Of a stretch of 64,000 bases of DNA, positions 1 to 8,485 are shown one piece after another. Numbering within the stretch: the stretch's first letter is position 1; each line of letters begins with the position of its first letter. Source of the stretch: Rikenellaceae bacterium (GTDB taxonomy: Bacteria; Bacteroidota; Bacteroidia; Bacteroidales; Rikenellaceae); assembly GCA_015060105.1 (NCBI GenBank), contig SUZD01000001.1, positions 157,557 to 221,556 on the forward strand, written 5' to 3'. Position numbers and translations under genes: made by a program. The notes beneath the pieces were generated by a model. The model was not told the DNA's origin, ran no database searches, and saw nothing but the letters and a program-made list of their open reading frames with translations.

Positions 1-1295
1 TTGCCTCCCGAACGGCCTGTATTAACATCAACCTCTTGGAGTGCAACGAAGTCGATATTGTTATCCGTAATAACTTTGGCAGTAGCCTCGTTACCCTTCA
101 CATTTTGGTTCCAAGTCATCACGCGAACGGTGCGACCTTGTTGGGGTGCGGGCATAGCCTTTTGGTTGATGACAACCTCTTTGGTATTCTTACCACAAGT
201 GATAAGCACCGAAGCTGCACGATTGGTATAGCCGGGAGTTACAGTAATCTTAACCTCTTTCTCCAACTCATCGCCCTCGGGATAGCTGATTGTAAGCCAT
301 TTGGGAGCGATACCTTGAATCCATGTTGCGCCTGTGTGCGAAGCCTCGGCAGTCCAAGCATCAATAGCCGAAACGGTTACAGTAGCCTCGGTTTGATTTG
401 CTTCGAGGTCGATAACCTCGGTCGAGACTTGGATTGCGGTACCTTGGCTTACACCAACCTCAATCACGCCGGGCTCGCCGGTTGTGGGGTCGAGATAATT
501 GATTGTAACAACGCCCTCGCGAACCTCGTCTTTGGTATTGGCAGCTGCGGTAACGGTGATGATGCCGCCTTGGGTACTTACGGTAAGCCATTTATCGGTA
601 GTCGATGCGCTCCAATCGTCGATATTCTCGGTAGTTACGCCAAGTTGCAACTCACCACCTTTTGCCGAGAAGGTAAGTTCGGCAGGAGCAACATCAATCG
701 AAGCACCTTTTTGTTGGGTAAGTTTAACAACTGCCGAAGCAGTACCGCAATAGAGTGTTACGGTAGCGGTACGCACGTCACCTCTATTGGTTTGCAACGA
801 AATCGAAACGCCATTGTCTGTCTCCTCGACCAGGCACCATTTCGAGTCAGACTCGGGGTACCACTCGCCTGTTGCGCTAACGGGCAAGAACAAGGTCGAA
901 GCCTTGGCAGGCATAGTAAGTTCGATATTCACAACCGAGATAGCGTCCTCGATAACGACAGTACCATCGGCTTGAATAATAGTCAAATTCGCAGTAGCCT
1001 CGCCACAAGTCAATGTAACGGTTGCAATACGCTCACTCGAAGTATTCTCTTCGAGGCTCAATGTAAGGGTTTTGTCTGCTTTTTCGGCTTGGCACCACTC
1101 TGAGTCGGACTCTACGGTCCACTCATCACTGCTTGCCGAAACGGCAATGTTAATTTCCGAAGCATCAGCTGTTGCTGTAACCTCCATCTCCGAAACGGCG
1201 ATATGGTCCTTCTCAACAGGCTCTACAACTTCCGGCGCACACGCTACCATCAACATAGCGCACGCCATCATCAGAAATTGAATAGTTTTTTGCAT
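1..1295 (-). CDS. BACON-repeat lipoprotein with C-terminal EEP-family hydrolase domain (3' end outside window)
   Basis: The ATG is at 1295 and the frame stays open to the window edge, giving 431 codons of a longer protein. A short hydrophobic leader ends in a lipobox (LMVAC, Cys near residue 19), so it is probably a surface lipoprotein. About four beta-rich repeats of 80-95 residues follow (roughly 30-385), with W-x-x-x-x-S-x-x-W spacing and Q-rich ends typical of BACON domains, which often bind carbohydrate or mucin. From about residue 386 the motifs RVMTWNQNV and ALQEVD mark the start of an endonuclease/exonuclease/phosphatase (DNase I-like) fold; the Glu would bind the catalytic metal. The rest of that domain lies outside the window, so the substrate (nucleic acid, lipid or sugar phosphate) cannot be told. 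It follows the C11 protease gene by 30 nt, probably in one operon. Confidence 0.8.
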   Translation of the reverse strand, partial: MQKTIQFLMMACAMLMVACAPEVVEPVEKDHIAVSEMEVTATADASEINIAVSASSDEWTVESDSEWCQAEKADKTLTLSLEENTSSERIATVTLTCGEATANLTIIQADGTVVIEDAISVVNIELTMPAKASTLFLPVSATGEWYPESDSKWCLVEETDNGVSISLQTNRGDVRTATVTLYCGTASAVVKLTQQKGASIDVAPAELTFSAKGGELQLGVTTENIDDWSASTTDKWLTVSTQGGIITVTAAANTKDEVREGVVTINYLDPTTGEPGVIEVGVSQGTAIQVSTEVIDLEANQTEATVTVSAIDAWTAEASHTGATWIQGIAPKWLTISYPEGDELEKEVKITVTPGYTNRAASVLITCGKNTKEVVINQKAMPAPQQGRTVRVMTWNQNVKGNEATAKVITDNNIDFVALQEVDVNTGRSGG

Positions 1296-1325
1296 AGAGA
1301 ATAATTATTAAAGATTGTTTATGTA

Positions 1326-2600
1326 TTAGTTACTTTCTACTATTCCGACATCTTTTGCCCACTGGGTCTCGGCATACTCTTCGGCGAATTTTGGGAACTT
1401 CTCACGCGAGATATAGATTGACAGACCCGAAGAGCGTTTGATAGTGAACTCCTTATGATTGTAATCCGAGTAACCCGTTGGTGTGTGTCCCTCCCAAATC
1501 ACAGCCGAGTCCATAGCTCGCTCAAACTCTGCCAATGCAATAGAATCGGTGGCAACACGAGCCATACAATCGCCCAAATCATAGAATACGTGATTGGCCA
1601 AACCTTCGTAGTATTGCAGTGTATCAACATCGTTCAACCACTCCCATTCAACTTTACGCGACGACGACAGCACCTTCGACACAGCCTCGCCAACGCCGTC
1701 CAATTGGTTCATATCCACAAGTGCAACCGTTGCGTGAGGCATTTTTCGGTCCGCCAAATAGGTCGAAACATACTTCTCACACACTGCCGACAAGTCATTC
1801 CAATCCGCAAACAAAAGCGCCGTAATCGGTCTATATGGGAAACCGGCAAGCATAACTTCGGCAGCCGAAGCAATCACATAGCGGGTAGTGCCTCGCAAAT
1901 CCCACAAAGCCTCGATATTCGCCATAGAGCAAGCGTCAAACAGGACAAAATCTGGTTGCAAAGCACGAATACCTACGGCCAATTCGGGAATATCCATCCA
2001 TCGATTAACATCGTATCCGACTACACGGGTTTTCCAATCGCCGGGTTGATAATACTTATCCCACAAGCCTTGGTGCTCCTCAGCGCTCTCACGCCTATCG
2101 CTTGACATCGTACTATACTTGGACCAATCCGAGCCATAGTTATTCATATCGCGCAAGTTGAGTTCCTTACGTACCCAACCATTACCGTGGCATCCTATAA
2201 CCAAGCCATAGTGATTCGACGGAGCCAACGCCTTAATGTCGTTCATTATCGAACACATAATCTCGGGGTCGGCACTATCAATGGTTTCGTAATTCTTCAC
2301 CATACGGCTGGTTGCTCCACTTCCGGTATTGTACAGTTCATAGATACCTCCTCCGGTCGAAGAGTCCAGAAAAATCAAAATACGGCCCTTATTTCCCAAT
2401 GCACCATCAGCCACTGCCAACTCCATTTGAGTCATATTTCGTTTGAGGTCCAAAATCAGGTTACTATGTCCCATAAAGTAGCCAACCAACACCATCTCGG
2501 CAGAATCTCCGGGCTGGGGTGTAGGTGGTGGCGTTTCGACAGGAGGAGTGCAAGCCATCACACTCAACAGGGTCAGTAGTATAAATAGTATCTTTCTCAT
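1326..2600 (-). CDS. Clostripain-like cysteine peptidase (family C11) lipoprotein
   Basis: A 424-residue exported protein. Residues 1-17 form a lipoprotein signal ending VMAC (Cys17), followed by a Pro-rich linker. The C11/clostripain fold (caspase-like clan CD) is supported by CHGNGW, giving catalytic His138, and FDACSM, giving catalytic Cys224, each after a hydrophobic strand. C11 enzymes cleave after basic residues and usually self-activate; in Bacteroides, fragipain is a member that activates a toxin. The start codon overlaps the stop of the upstream DUF4919 gene by 4 nt, and the BACON/EEP lipoprotein gene lies 30 nt downstream, so the three are probably co-transcribed. Family and catalytic residues are clear; the target protein is unknown. 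Confidence 0.88.
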   Translation of the reverse strand: MRKILFILLTLLSVMACTPPVETPPPTPQPGDSAEMVLVGYFMGHSNLILDLKRNMTQMELAVADGALGNKGRILIFLDSSTGGGIYELYNTGSGATSRMVKNYETIDSADPEIMCSIMNDIKALAPSNHYGLVIGCHGNGWVRKELNLRDMNNYGSDWSKYSTMSSDRRESAEEHQGLWDKYYQPGDWKTRVVGYDVNRWMDIPELAVGIRALQPDFVLFDACSMANIEALWDLRGTTRYVIASAAEVMLAGFPYRPITALLFADWNDLSAVCEKYVSTYLADRKMPHATVALVDMNQLDGVGEAVSKVLSSSRKVEWEWLNDVDTLQYYEGLANHVFYDLGDCMARVATDSIALAEFERAMDSAVIWEGHTPTGYSDYNHKEFTIKRSSGLSIYISREKFPKFAEEYAETQWAKDVGIVESN

Positions 2601-3346
2601 CGTTTTTTATTCAACGGTATTCCGTTTATCATCCAATTACTCTTCTCGCGCTCGGGTATCATCTCGGGGCGTTTCCAATATATCCTCTCGAAGTTGAAAA
2701 AGTATCCCTTCGCATTACGGCCATTGCGCTGCACCTGAACATACTCCACTTTGGTCGAGCGCACCGTACGATTGACAATATGCAGACCTTTGGACAACAA
2801 CAAATCGTTTACGTGCTCGTGGCGCAAAACGTGCATCGGCGAATTTTCCTTCAAGCCCGTACCCGATGCCTCAATTGTTGCCATAATCTTATTGAAGCGG
2901 TCGGCACTGATACGCTCGTTAAGTGTATCGCCCAAAATGCCATAAGCAAATGTCATCACATTGATATTCGACGGGCTGAATGGATCAACCAACATCACAT
3001 CTTTGGCCGCCTCCAACAGCAGTTGAGCCTGACTACGAGTGGCACCCTGCTCGCCCACCCCACGTAGCAATTCCAAAACCTCGGAGTTGTCGGGGATATT
3101 ATCAAGCGGGCGATAGTTCGCATCGTAGGCATAGCCATAGTATAGGTAGTGGTAGTCCTCGACGGTCAGTGTAGTATCGCCACCAACATATCGCATCATC
3201 AGTTCGGGGTAGTACCACTTCGAGTTTTGGTCAATAGTGCGCGCCAACACATCTTCTTCATCGGGCACGCGAAGTTGTCCTGCTGCCGACAAAGCAATCA
3301 TCAACATCGGCAACAACAGAACAATATTTTTGATTCTCTGCATCAT
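2597..3346 (-). CDS. DUF4919 family exported protein
   Basis: About 249 residues with an N-terminal signal peptide (MMQRIKNIVLLLPMLMIALS then AAG). The region with YYPELMMRY, GGDTTLT and YHYLYYGYAY matches what I know of DUF4919, a Bacteroidetes-specific periplasmic or secreted family of unknown function. A longer reading frame would start at a TTG at 3361, but a consensus -7 box (3359-3366) sits on top of that codon. I therefore use the ATG at 3346, or the next one at 3343. It is the first gene of the exported trio with the C11 protease and the BACON/EEP lipoprotein. Confidence 0.78.
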   Translation of the reverse strand: MMQRIKNIVLLLPMLMIALSAAGQLRVPDEEDVLARTIDQNSKWYYPELMMRYVGGDTTLTVEDYHYLYYGYAYDANYRPLDNIPDNSEVLELLRGVGEQGATRSQAQLLLEAAKDVMLVDPFSPSNINVMTFAYGILGDTLNERISADRFNKIMATIEASGTGLKENSPMHVLRHEHVNDLLLSKGLHIVNRTVRSTKVEYVQVQRNGRNAKGYFFNFERIYWKRPEMIPEREKSNWMINGIPLNKKR

Positions 3347-3358
3347 AAATATACAACG

Positions 3359-3366
3359 CAAAGGTA
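3359..3366 (-). promoter_or_regulatory. -7 promoter element for the DUF4919 operon
   Basis: Read on the minus strand this is TACCTTTG, a full match to the Bacteroidetes -7 consensus TAnnTTTG. The ATG at 3346 lies about 12 nt downstream, so the leader would be very short. No clear TTTG is seen at -33. Confidence 0.55.
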
Positions 3367-3473
3367 TGTAAAAAATTGAAAAAATGGTGCAGAAATATCT
3401 AATATATTATAGGTATAGCCCTTCTACGCCCACATTTATCCCTACGCACTCCTCTATCGCGCGCCCGCAACCC

Positions 3474-3514
3474 CTAAAAAAACAAAAGTCCCTGCCATTT
3501 GACAGGGACCTTTG
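3474..3514 (-). terminator. Terminator of the exbB-exbD operon
   Basis: A 7-bp GC-rich stem (3488-3494 with 3503-3509, loop of 8) is followed on the minus strand by a long T-rich run. It lies 25 nt past the stop of the last exbD gene. Confidence 0.7.
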
Positions 3515-3533
3515 GAAACATATCGGGATACTA

Positions 3534-4007
3534 CTATTCGTAGCCCAAAGTCTTCGATGCAGCGTAGCTAATTTTGAGTGCATTTGCACGACGCAACTCT
3601 TGTTTTACGTCGGTGATGATACCCATACGGATATTCTCATCGGCTTTCAAACAGATTGTCATCTGTGCACGCTCATTCTCATTCATTTTATCACGCTCCG
3701 AAGCTACGAACTCCAACACGTCTTGGGGAGTACGATAGCTGTCGTTGAGCTGGATACGGGGCGAAGTACCCCATTTAGCTTGCATAGACTTGGTAGGCTG
3801 ACCGATATAGATGTAACTCACAAGAGTTTTCTTCTCCAACTTTTGCACCTCGGTAGCCGAAGGCAATTTGGTTTGCACCAAAACCTCCTGGTCACGCATA
3901 GTGGTTACGGTCATAAAGAAGAACAACAACATAAATACGACGTCAGGAAGCGACGCGGTCGAAATAGCGGGAACCTCTTTCTTTCCCTTTTTCTTCATTA
4001 CTGCCAT
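3534..4007 (-). CDS. exbD: ExbD/TolR-type biopolymer transport protein (second copy)
   Basis: 157 residues with one transmembrane helix near the N-terminus in the context STASLPDVVFMLLFFFMTVTT; the Asp at the start of the helix is the protonatable residue of ExbD/TolR. The rest is a periplasmic domain. With ExbB it forms an inner-membrane channel that uses proton motive force to energise TonB-dependent outer-membrane import. Its ATG shares one base with the stop of the upstream exbD (TAATG), so the two are translationally coupled. The terminator after it marks the operon end. No tonB gene is adjacent. Confidence 0.9.
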   Translation of the reverse strand: MAVMKKKGKKEVPAISTASLPDVVFMLLFFFMTVTTMRDQEVLVQTKLPSATEVQKLEKKTLVSYIYIGQPTKSMQAKWGTSPRIQLNDSYRTPQDVLEFVASERDKMNENERAQMTICLKADENIRMGIITDVKQELRRANALKISYAASKTLGYE

Positions 4008-4606
4008 TACTTCTTTCCTCCTACGTTACGCGGCTCCGACTCCGAAATTTTCAGAGGGATAGCCTTTTGTACAATATTACGAACATCCTCGGGCAACTCT
4101 GCAAAATCCACTTGGAATTTCGCTCTCGCTACCTCGTTACGAACTTCGTTAAACGCACGCATCAACTCATTTTGAACTTGCAGGTATGCCGAGTAGCTGG
4201 TACCACGGTCATTTTGCAACGAAATCACACCTTTACTTACGGGGTACACCCACTTTGTGCCATCGGGCAAATCAAACTCGGTATCCTCGCTTTCGGGAAG
4301 TTTCTCGTCGTTAGCAGGGTTCAAGATGAACTCTTTAGCCTTGTCCTTTACTTGGGTGATATCCATCGGTTTGCCACCGACCATGATTTGGTCGTAGGTG
4401 TTGATGAAGACCAACAAGAGGTTACGCTCGCGTACGTCCATATCCTCGGTTTTCTGATTCTCATCAGGCATCGCGGGGAGCACACGGGGGATACCGGTGT
4501 CGGTATTCATCGATGTAGCAACCAAGAAGAAAATCAACAGCATGAAGGCGATATCGGCCTGCGAACTTGCGTTTACTTCTGGTATTTTTCTTTTATCGGT
4601 TGGCAT
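4007..4606 (-). CDS. exbD: ExbD/TolR-type biopolymer transport protein (first copy)
   Basis: 199 residues. The N-terminus PEVNASSQADIAFMLLIFFL holds the single transmembrane helix with the conserved Asp. The periplasmic part is longer than in the downstream copy and less like classical ExbD. Tandem, diverged exbD genes behind one exbB are common in Bacteroidetes and may form mixed dimers in the ExbB pore. It is coupled to the downstream copy by TAATG and preceded by a small membrane-protein gene 15 nt away. Confidence 0.9.
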   Translation of the reverse strand: MPTDKRKIPEVNASSQADIAFMLLIFFLVATSMNTDTGIPRVLPAMPDENQKTEDMDVRERNLLLVFINTYDQIMVGGKPMDITQVKDKAKEFILNPANDEKLPESEDTEFDLPDGTKWVYPVSKGVISLQNDRGTSYSAYLQVQNELMRAFNEVRNEVARAKFQVDFAELPEDVRNIVQKAIPLKISESEPRNVGGKK

Positions 4607-4621
4607 ATTAAATCCTTCCTA

Positions 4622-5038
4622 TTATTTAAAGCTGTTACGAATCTCTCCAAACACCATTACCAAAACCAAAAGGGCGAATGCTGCATAGGAGGTATAGAGC
4701 ATAGTGTCAGTACCTTTAAGTACCAATTCATCAGTAATTACCGAACCATCGGCCAAAGTTACCGACGAAGTCGATGCAAGAACAAAATACGATACTACTG
4801 CAACAACAGCGATGACACCACCGACAATCAGGCCGAGGTGCATACCACCACCCGATTTGCCCATATTTGCCACAGCCATTACGAGCAACACCAACACAGC
4901 GATGCCGATGTAACCGTAAACGCAGTAGAGCAAAGCATCGACACTGTTGATATCAATGGCAAACATCGGGATAAGAGTTGCCACGCCAAGAATCAACAGA
5001 GCGAACTTGATTATTGTGAAAAAAAGTTTGTTTTTCAT
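4622..5038 (-). CDS. Unidentified small membrane protein between exbB and exbD
   Basis: About 138 residues from the ATG at 5038; a GTG four codons upstream (5050) also fits the frame. I count three or four hydrophobic segments (about residues 7-27, 34-57, 70-90 and 112-130), with a polar loop (TSSVTLADGSVITDELVLKG) before the last. I do not recognise a named family. It lies between exbB (18-nt gap) and exbD (15-nt gap), so it is almost surely co-transcribed with them and may be an accessory part of the energy-transducing complex. This role is inferred from position only. Confidence 0.75.
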   Translation of the reverse strand: MKNKLFFTIIKFALLILGVATLIPMFAIDINSVDALLYCVYGYIGIAVLVLLVMAVANMGKSGGGMHLGLIVGGVIAVVAVVSYFVLASTSSVTLADGSVITDELVLKGTDTMLYTSYAAFALLVLVMVFGEIRNSFK

Positions 5039-5056
5039 GGGATTTACCACTTATAA

Positions 5057-5857
5057 TTATTTCGCGTTGTATTTGGTAAGGATATCGGTAAAGCTAATCG
5101 AAGCATCCTCCATATTGTTTACGAGGCTATCGATTTTCGATACGATATAGCTATAGAATACTTGCAGAATAACGGCAACGATAAGACCGGCGAGGGTAGT
5201 CAACAGAGCGACTTTGATACCACCTGCTACGAGGGTAGGGCTGATATCACCAGCTGCTTGGATAGAGTCGAACGCACCGATCATACCAACAACGGTACCC
5301 ATAAATCCCAACATAGTCGAAATCGAGATGAAAAGACCGATCCAACCAAGACCGCTCTCCATTTGGCCTGTTTGAACCGAACCGTAAGAAACGATTGCTT
5401 TCTCAACAGCGTCCAAACCTTGGTCGTAACGATCAAGACCTTGCCAGAAAATCGAAGCAACGGGACCACGAGTGTTAGCACAAACCTCTTTTGCAGCCTC
5501 AATACCACCATTGTTAAGAGCCTCCTCAACTTTTGCGAGAAGTTTTTTGGTGTTGGTAGTAGCAAGGTTCAGATAGAGAATACGCTCGATTGCGATTGCA
5601 AGACCGAGTACCAAGCACAACAAACACGGTGCCATCCAGAATGCATCACCCTCGATAACTTTCTCTTTGAGGATTTGGTGCATAGCCTCGCCCTCAACGT
5701 CAACGGCGGGATCTACATCAGTAGCAGCAACCTCTTCAACAGCAGTGCTATCTGCTACAACTTCGGTTTGAGTCTCGGCAGCTGCTTGCTCTTGAGCATA
5801 AACACTGGTAGTACCAAGTACACCGATTGCTGCCAAAATTACGAAAAGTTTTTTCAT
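5057..5857 (-). CDS. exbB: MotA/TolQ/ExbB proton channel family protein
   Basis: 266 residues. A signal peptide (MKKLFVILAAIGVLGTTSVYA) is followed by an Ala/Glu/Val-rich acidic stretch of about 40 residues, presumably periplasmic. Then come three transmembrane helices of the ExbB/TolQ core; residues around GLGWIGLFISISTMLGFMGTVVGM and the later TLAGLIVAVI helix are the family signature. It forms the pentameric proton channel that works with ExbD. First gene of exbB-membrane protein-exbD-exbD. The signal-peptide-bearing extension is a form often seen in Bacteroidetes rather than the short E. coli type. Confidence 0.9.
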   Translation of the reverse strand: MKKLFVILAAIGVLGTTSVYAQEQAAAETQTEVVADSTAVEEVAATDVDPAVDVEGEAMHQILKEKVIEGDAFWMAPCLLCLVLGLAIAIERILYLNLATTNTKKLLAKVEEALNNGGIEAAKEVCANTRGPVASIFWQGLDRYDQGLDAVEKAIVSYGSVQTGQMESGLGWIGLFISISTMLGFMGTVVGMIGAFDSIQAAGDISPTLVAGGIKVALLTTLAGLIVAVILQVFYSYIVSKIDSLVNNMEDASISFTDILTKYNAK

Positions 5858-6158
5858 AGTTTTTTTTTGGTTAAATTAGACTTATTGTTTTTGTTTTGTT
5901 GTTTATGTATTCGTTTATTTGTTGTCTTTCAATCAGTTGCACGCCACATACTCACTCAACTCCCTACTCACCTCTATCATCACACCCTACTTTTCTTTCT
6001 CCTCAATCACTCCCTACTCTCCTTAAACTCCTTACCATTCGCGGCCCTTCTCCCTCTGTACAGCCCTTCTCCCTCTGTGCGGCCCCTCTCACTCTGTGCA
6101 GCCCCTCTCACTCTGTGCAGCCCTCGTCCTCTTTGTGGCCCCTATATCTGGCCCCGGG
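5858..6158. other. Intergenic CT-rich tract without a gene
   Basis: About 300 nt between exbB and tRNA-Ser. The plus strand is strongly pyrimidine-rich. It ends in the 19-bp tandem repeat listed separately. Short open frames here have low-complexity translations and no start context, so I see no gene. Confidence 0.6.
6045..6139. repeat. 19-bp tandem repeat, about five units
   Basis: Units start at 6045, 6064, 6083, 6102 and 6121 with an exact 19-nt period. The typical unit is CCCCTCTCACTCTGTGCAG. Units 3 and 4 are identical, units 1 and 2 differ by a few bases, and unit 5 is degenerate. It lies about 20 nt beyond the 3' end of tRNA-Ser. Such arrays expand and contract by slippage. Confidence 0.85.
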
Positions 6159-6246
6159 CGGAGAGAGCGGGATTCGAACCCGCGATACCCTTTTGAGGTA
6201 TACGCACTTTCCAGGCGCGCTCCTTAAACCACTCGGACATCTCTCC
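6159..6246 (-). tRNA. tRNA-Ser (GGA)
   Basis: 88 nt with a perfect 7-bp acceptor stem (GGAGAGA with TCTCTCC) and a discriminator G. The anticodon loop CTGGAAA gives anticodon GGA. A long variable arm and the GGTTCGAATCC T-loop sequence are present. The 3' CCA is not encoded. Type II architecture fits tRNA-Ser reading UCC/UCU. Confidence 0.95.
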
Positions 6247-6379
6247 AATACTCGACAACACATACCCCACAAAAAAGGCGTGATACTACCGAGCCAATGG
6301 CCAAGCGCACCTCGTTGTCGATTGTGTATCAACCCTTTAACACTCAAAGCGGGTTAAATAGAAGTACACATTCGATTTG

Positions 6380-6410
6380 CGAATATAAGAAAATATTTTC
6401 TTTCGTGCAA
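6380..6410 (-). promoter_or_regulatory. Candidate promoter upstream of tRNA-Ser
   Basis: On the minus strand, TTG (6408-6410), a 20-nt spacer and TATATTCG (6380-6387) resemble a Bacteroidetes promoter with one mismatch in the -7 box. It would give a leader of about 125 nt before the tRNA. The rest of 6247-6514 holds no gene that I can see. Confidence 0.35.
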
Positions 6411-6514
6411 TGTTTGAACGGGAAAATGTGGGGAAAATGTAAGAAGTTTTGCTCTTTATTTGAGATACGATGCGCAAAAGGAAGAACAAAAGTTAGGAAA
6501 AATAAGAGCCGTAA

Positions 6515-8470
6515 TTATTCCCCACTGCCCGAAAATATGGTGTAATCCATACGACGAAGATGGAGATTGTATTGCTGAACTACGGCACGCAATCGACGCT
6601 CAAAATCGGCAACAACATCAGCATAAAGAGCCTTGTCAAGAGGCGTGGACATCGCCTTGTCGGAGAAGAGATACAAATCTGTAACCGACTCACCATCAAA
6701 GAGTACAACCCACTCTCCATCAGTCGAAACATAACGCATCGCCGAAGTGGACCAATAGAAAGTCAAAGGAGAGGTATCGCCAAAAACATTGCGTCCATAA
6801 GCGAAGTATGGTTCATCTATACCGAGAAGCGCCAACAACGATGGCATAATGTCAATCTGTTGCGCCACTTCAACACACTCGCCCTGCAAAGCTCCGTCGG
6901 GGGTATAGAAGAATTGAATTATACGACTGCTACCCAATGGAGAACGAGCCTCGGCCGAGAATTTTTCACTCGAAACATGGTCGGCAACAAAGACAAAAAT
7001 AGTACGGGAGAACCACTCCTCCGAGGAGTATTTATCGAAGAAATTACGAATAGAGGCATCGACATAAGCAACCCCCGGATGCACCTTGGTACGCCCCTTG
7101 GGTAACCTCTCGCGCCACTCGTCGGGAACAACAAACGGATGATGCGAACTCAATGTAAATTGGCAAGCAAAGAAAGGCTCTTCGACCTCACTCATAACTT
7201 CGCCCGCAAAGTCCATCATCGCCTCGTCCCAAATGCCCCAATATCCGTCAAAATGGTCATAACCACGACGCCTCTCGAAATCCTCGCGCCACCATTGCTG
7301 TTCGACACCCGCCGACGACATATAGGCATCAAAGCCCATCGAGCCACGCTCCGAGCCACAGAAAAACATCGTCTTATAACCTCTATCTGCCAATATTGCA
7401 GGCATTTGACGACTCTTGCCCAACGCTTGCGGCAGGAGCACAAACGGGGTCGAGAACGAAGGGATACTACCTACCACCGAAGGCAACGCCTCGATAGATT
7501 TATGACCATTGGCATAGGCCGAACGGAAGGCAAAACCGGAACGCATCAACGAATCCAAGAAGGGAGTATAACCCTTGCCATCGGGATACAAATCGGGCGA
7601 AAGATAGGCCGAATGTTCGGCACTGAAACTTTCGAGCACCATTACCACAACATTACGACCTTCGAGCGTCGTCTGCGCCACAGTATCGGCATAATGATAT
7701 GGTGAATAGATTCGCGAAAGCGAGTCCAACGGATAGTATTCGACATAGGGAACACCCGAATTACCCATTGTGCGAATGATACAGAACGGATTGCTCAAAA
7801 TAAGATTTGCCTTACCCGCATCACGAGTGTAAGTTGTTGCATTACTCAAAGTTATGGGGCGCACAGCACGTGACACTCCGCCACGAATACCCACCACACA
7901 AAGCAGGGCTGCAAGGACAAATATCACAACCTCGGCCACCCAACGCAACCACGCTTGTCGGATTGGCGAACGGGGGACAAGTCGCGGACGATAAGCCCAC
8001 GCCAGAAAAGCCACCAACGCAAAGCCAAACAGCACCAACAATACATTTTCAGAAGCGAATTTGAATATGAGAGCCAATGAGTTATCGTTATCGGCAAAAA
8101 ACAGTTCCTCGGCTGTTACCCGTTTCGATGTATAGTGAAAATAGACTGCATCGGAGAGATTCAAGCCGACAGCCACAAAGTTTCCAAAGATATAGGAAGC
8201 ATAGGTTAAGCCGCGCCACCAGCCTCGACTACGTTGTCCTCCCGGCAGCAGCGACAATATTATAAATAGTGCATTGGCATAGATGACCGAAGGGGTGTCG
8301 AATTTCAGTGAGCCACGCAGCAAATCCCACATCTCACCCCACGCAAAAGCACCCAACTTATCGATATTGCAAACACCGAAAGCCACACGACACAATCCCA
8401 ATGCGACATACGCCATCGCCAAGCGATAGAGCATCACAACGACATTGCTATTCAGTAATCGTTTCAGCAC
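6515..8470 (-). CDS. LTA synthase-family membrane sulfatase (phosphoglycerol/phosphoethanolamine-type transferase)
   Basis: 651 residues. The N-terminal ~200 residues hold about five membrane segments, followed by a periplasmic alkaline-phosphatase/sulfatase fold from about residue 270. VVVMVLESFSAEHS gives metal-binding Glu280, and NGHKSIEALPS gives the probable nucleophile Ser325, the position where LtaS has Thr. Later metal ligands appear near FVADHVS. In Gram-negative Bacteroidetes this family probably transfers phosphoglycerol or phosphoethanolamine onto periplasmic or outer-membrane glycans rather than making lipoteichoic acid. Last gene of obgE-ansA-this gene, 15 nt after the asparaginase. 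Confidence 0.85.
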   Translation of the reverse strand: MLKRLLNSNVVVMLYRLAMAYVALGLCRVAFGVCNIDKLGAFAWGEMWDLLRGSLKFDTPSVIYANALFIILSLLPGGQRSRGWWRGLTYASYIFGNFVAVGLNLSDAVYFHYTSKRVTAEELFFADNDNSLALIFKFASENVLLVLFGFALVAFLAWAYRPRLVPRSPIRQAWLRWVAEVVIFVLAALLCVVGIRGGVSRAVRPITLSNATTYTRDAGKANLILSNPFCIIRTMGNSGVPYVEYYPLDSLSRIYSPYHYADTVAQTTLEGRNVVVMVLESFSAEHSAYLSPDLYPDGKGYTPFLDSLMRSGFAFRSAYANGHKSIEALPSVVGSIPSFSTPFVLLPQALGKSRQMPAILADRGYKTMFFCGSERGSMGFDAYMSSAGVEQQWWREDFERRRGYDHFDGYWGIWDEAMMDFAGEVMSEVEEPFFACQFTLSSHHPFVVPDEWRERLPKGRTKVHPGVAYVDASIRNFFDKYSSEEWFSRTIFVFVADHVSSEKFSAEARSPLGSSRIIQFFYTPDGALQGECVEVAQQIDIMPSLLALLGIDEPYFAYGRNVFGDTSPLTFYWSTSAMRYVSTDGEWVVLFDGESVTDLYLFSDKAMSTPLDKALYADVVADFERRLRAVVQQYNLHLRRMDYTIFSGSGE

Positions 8471-8485
8471 TTTGTGTCAAAAGAT

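Noticed and set aside
36..1103. Plus-strand frame of 355 codons at the left edge
   Set aside because: It is antisense to the BACON/EEP gene, whose minus-strand translation has a lipobox and domain repeats.
6045..6139. Tandem repeat as a CRISPR array
   Set aside because: Units are contiguous with no unique spacers and no cas genes are present.
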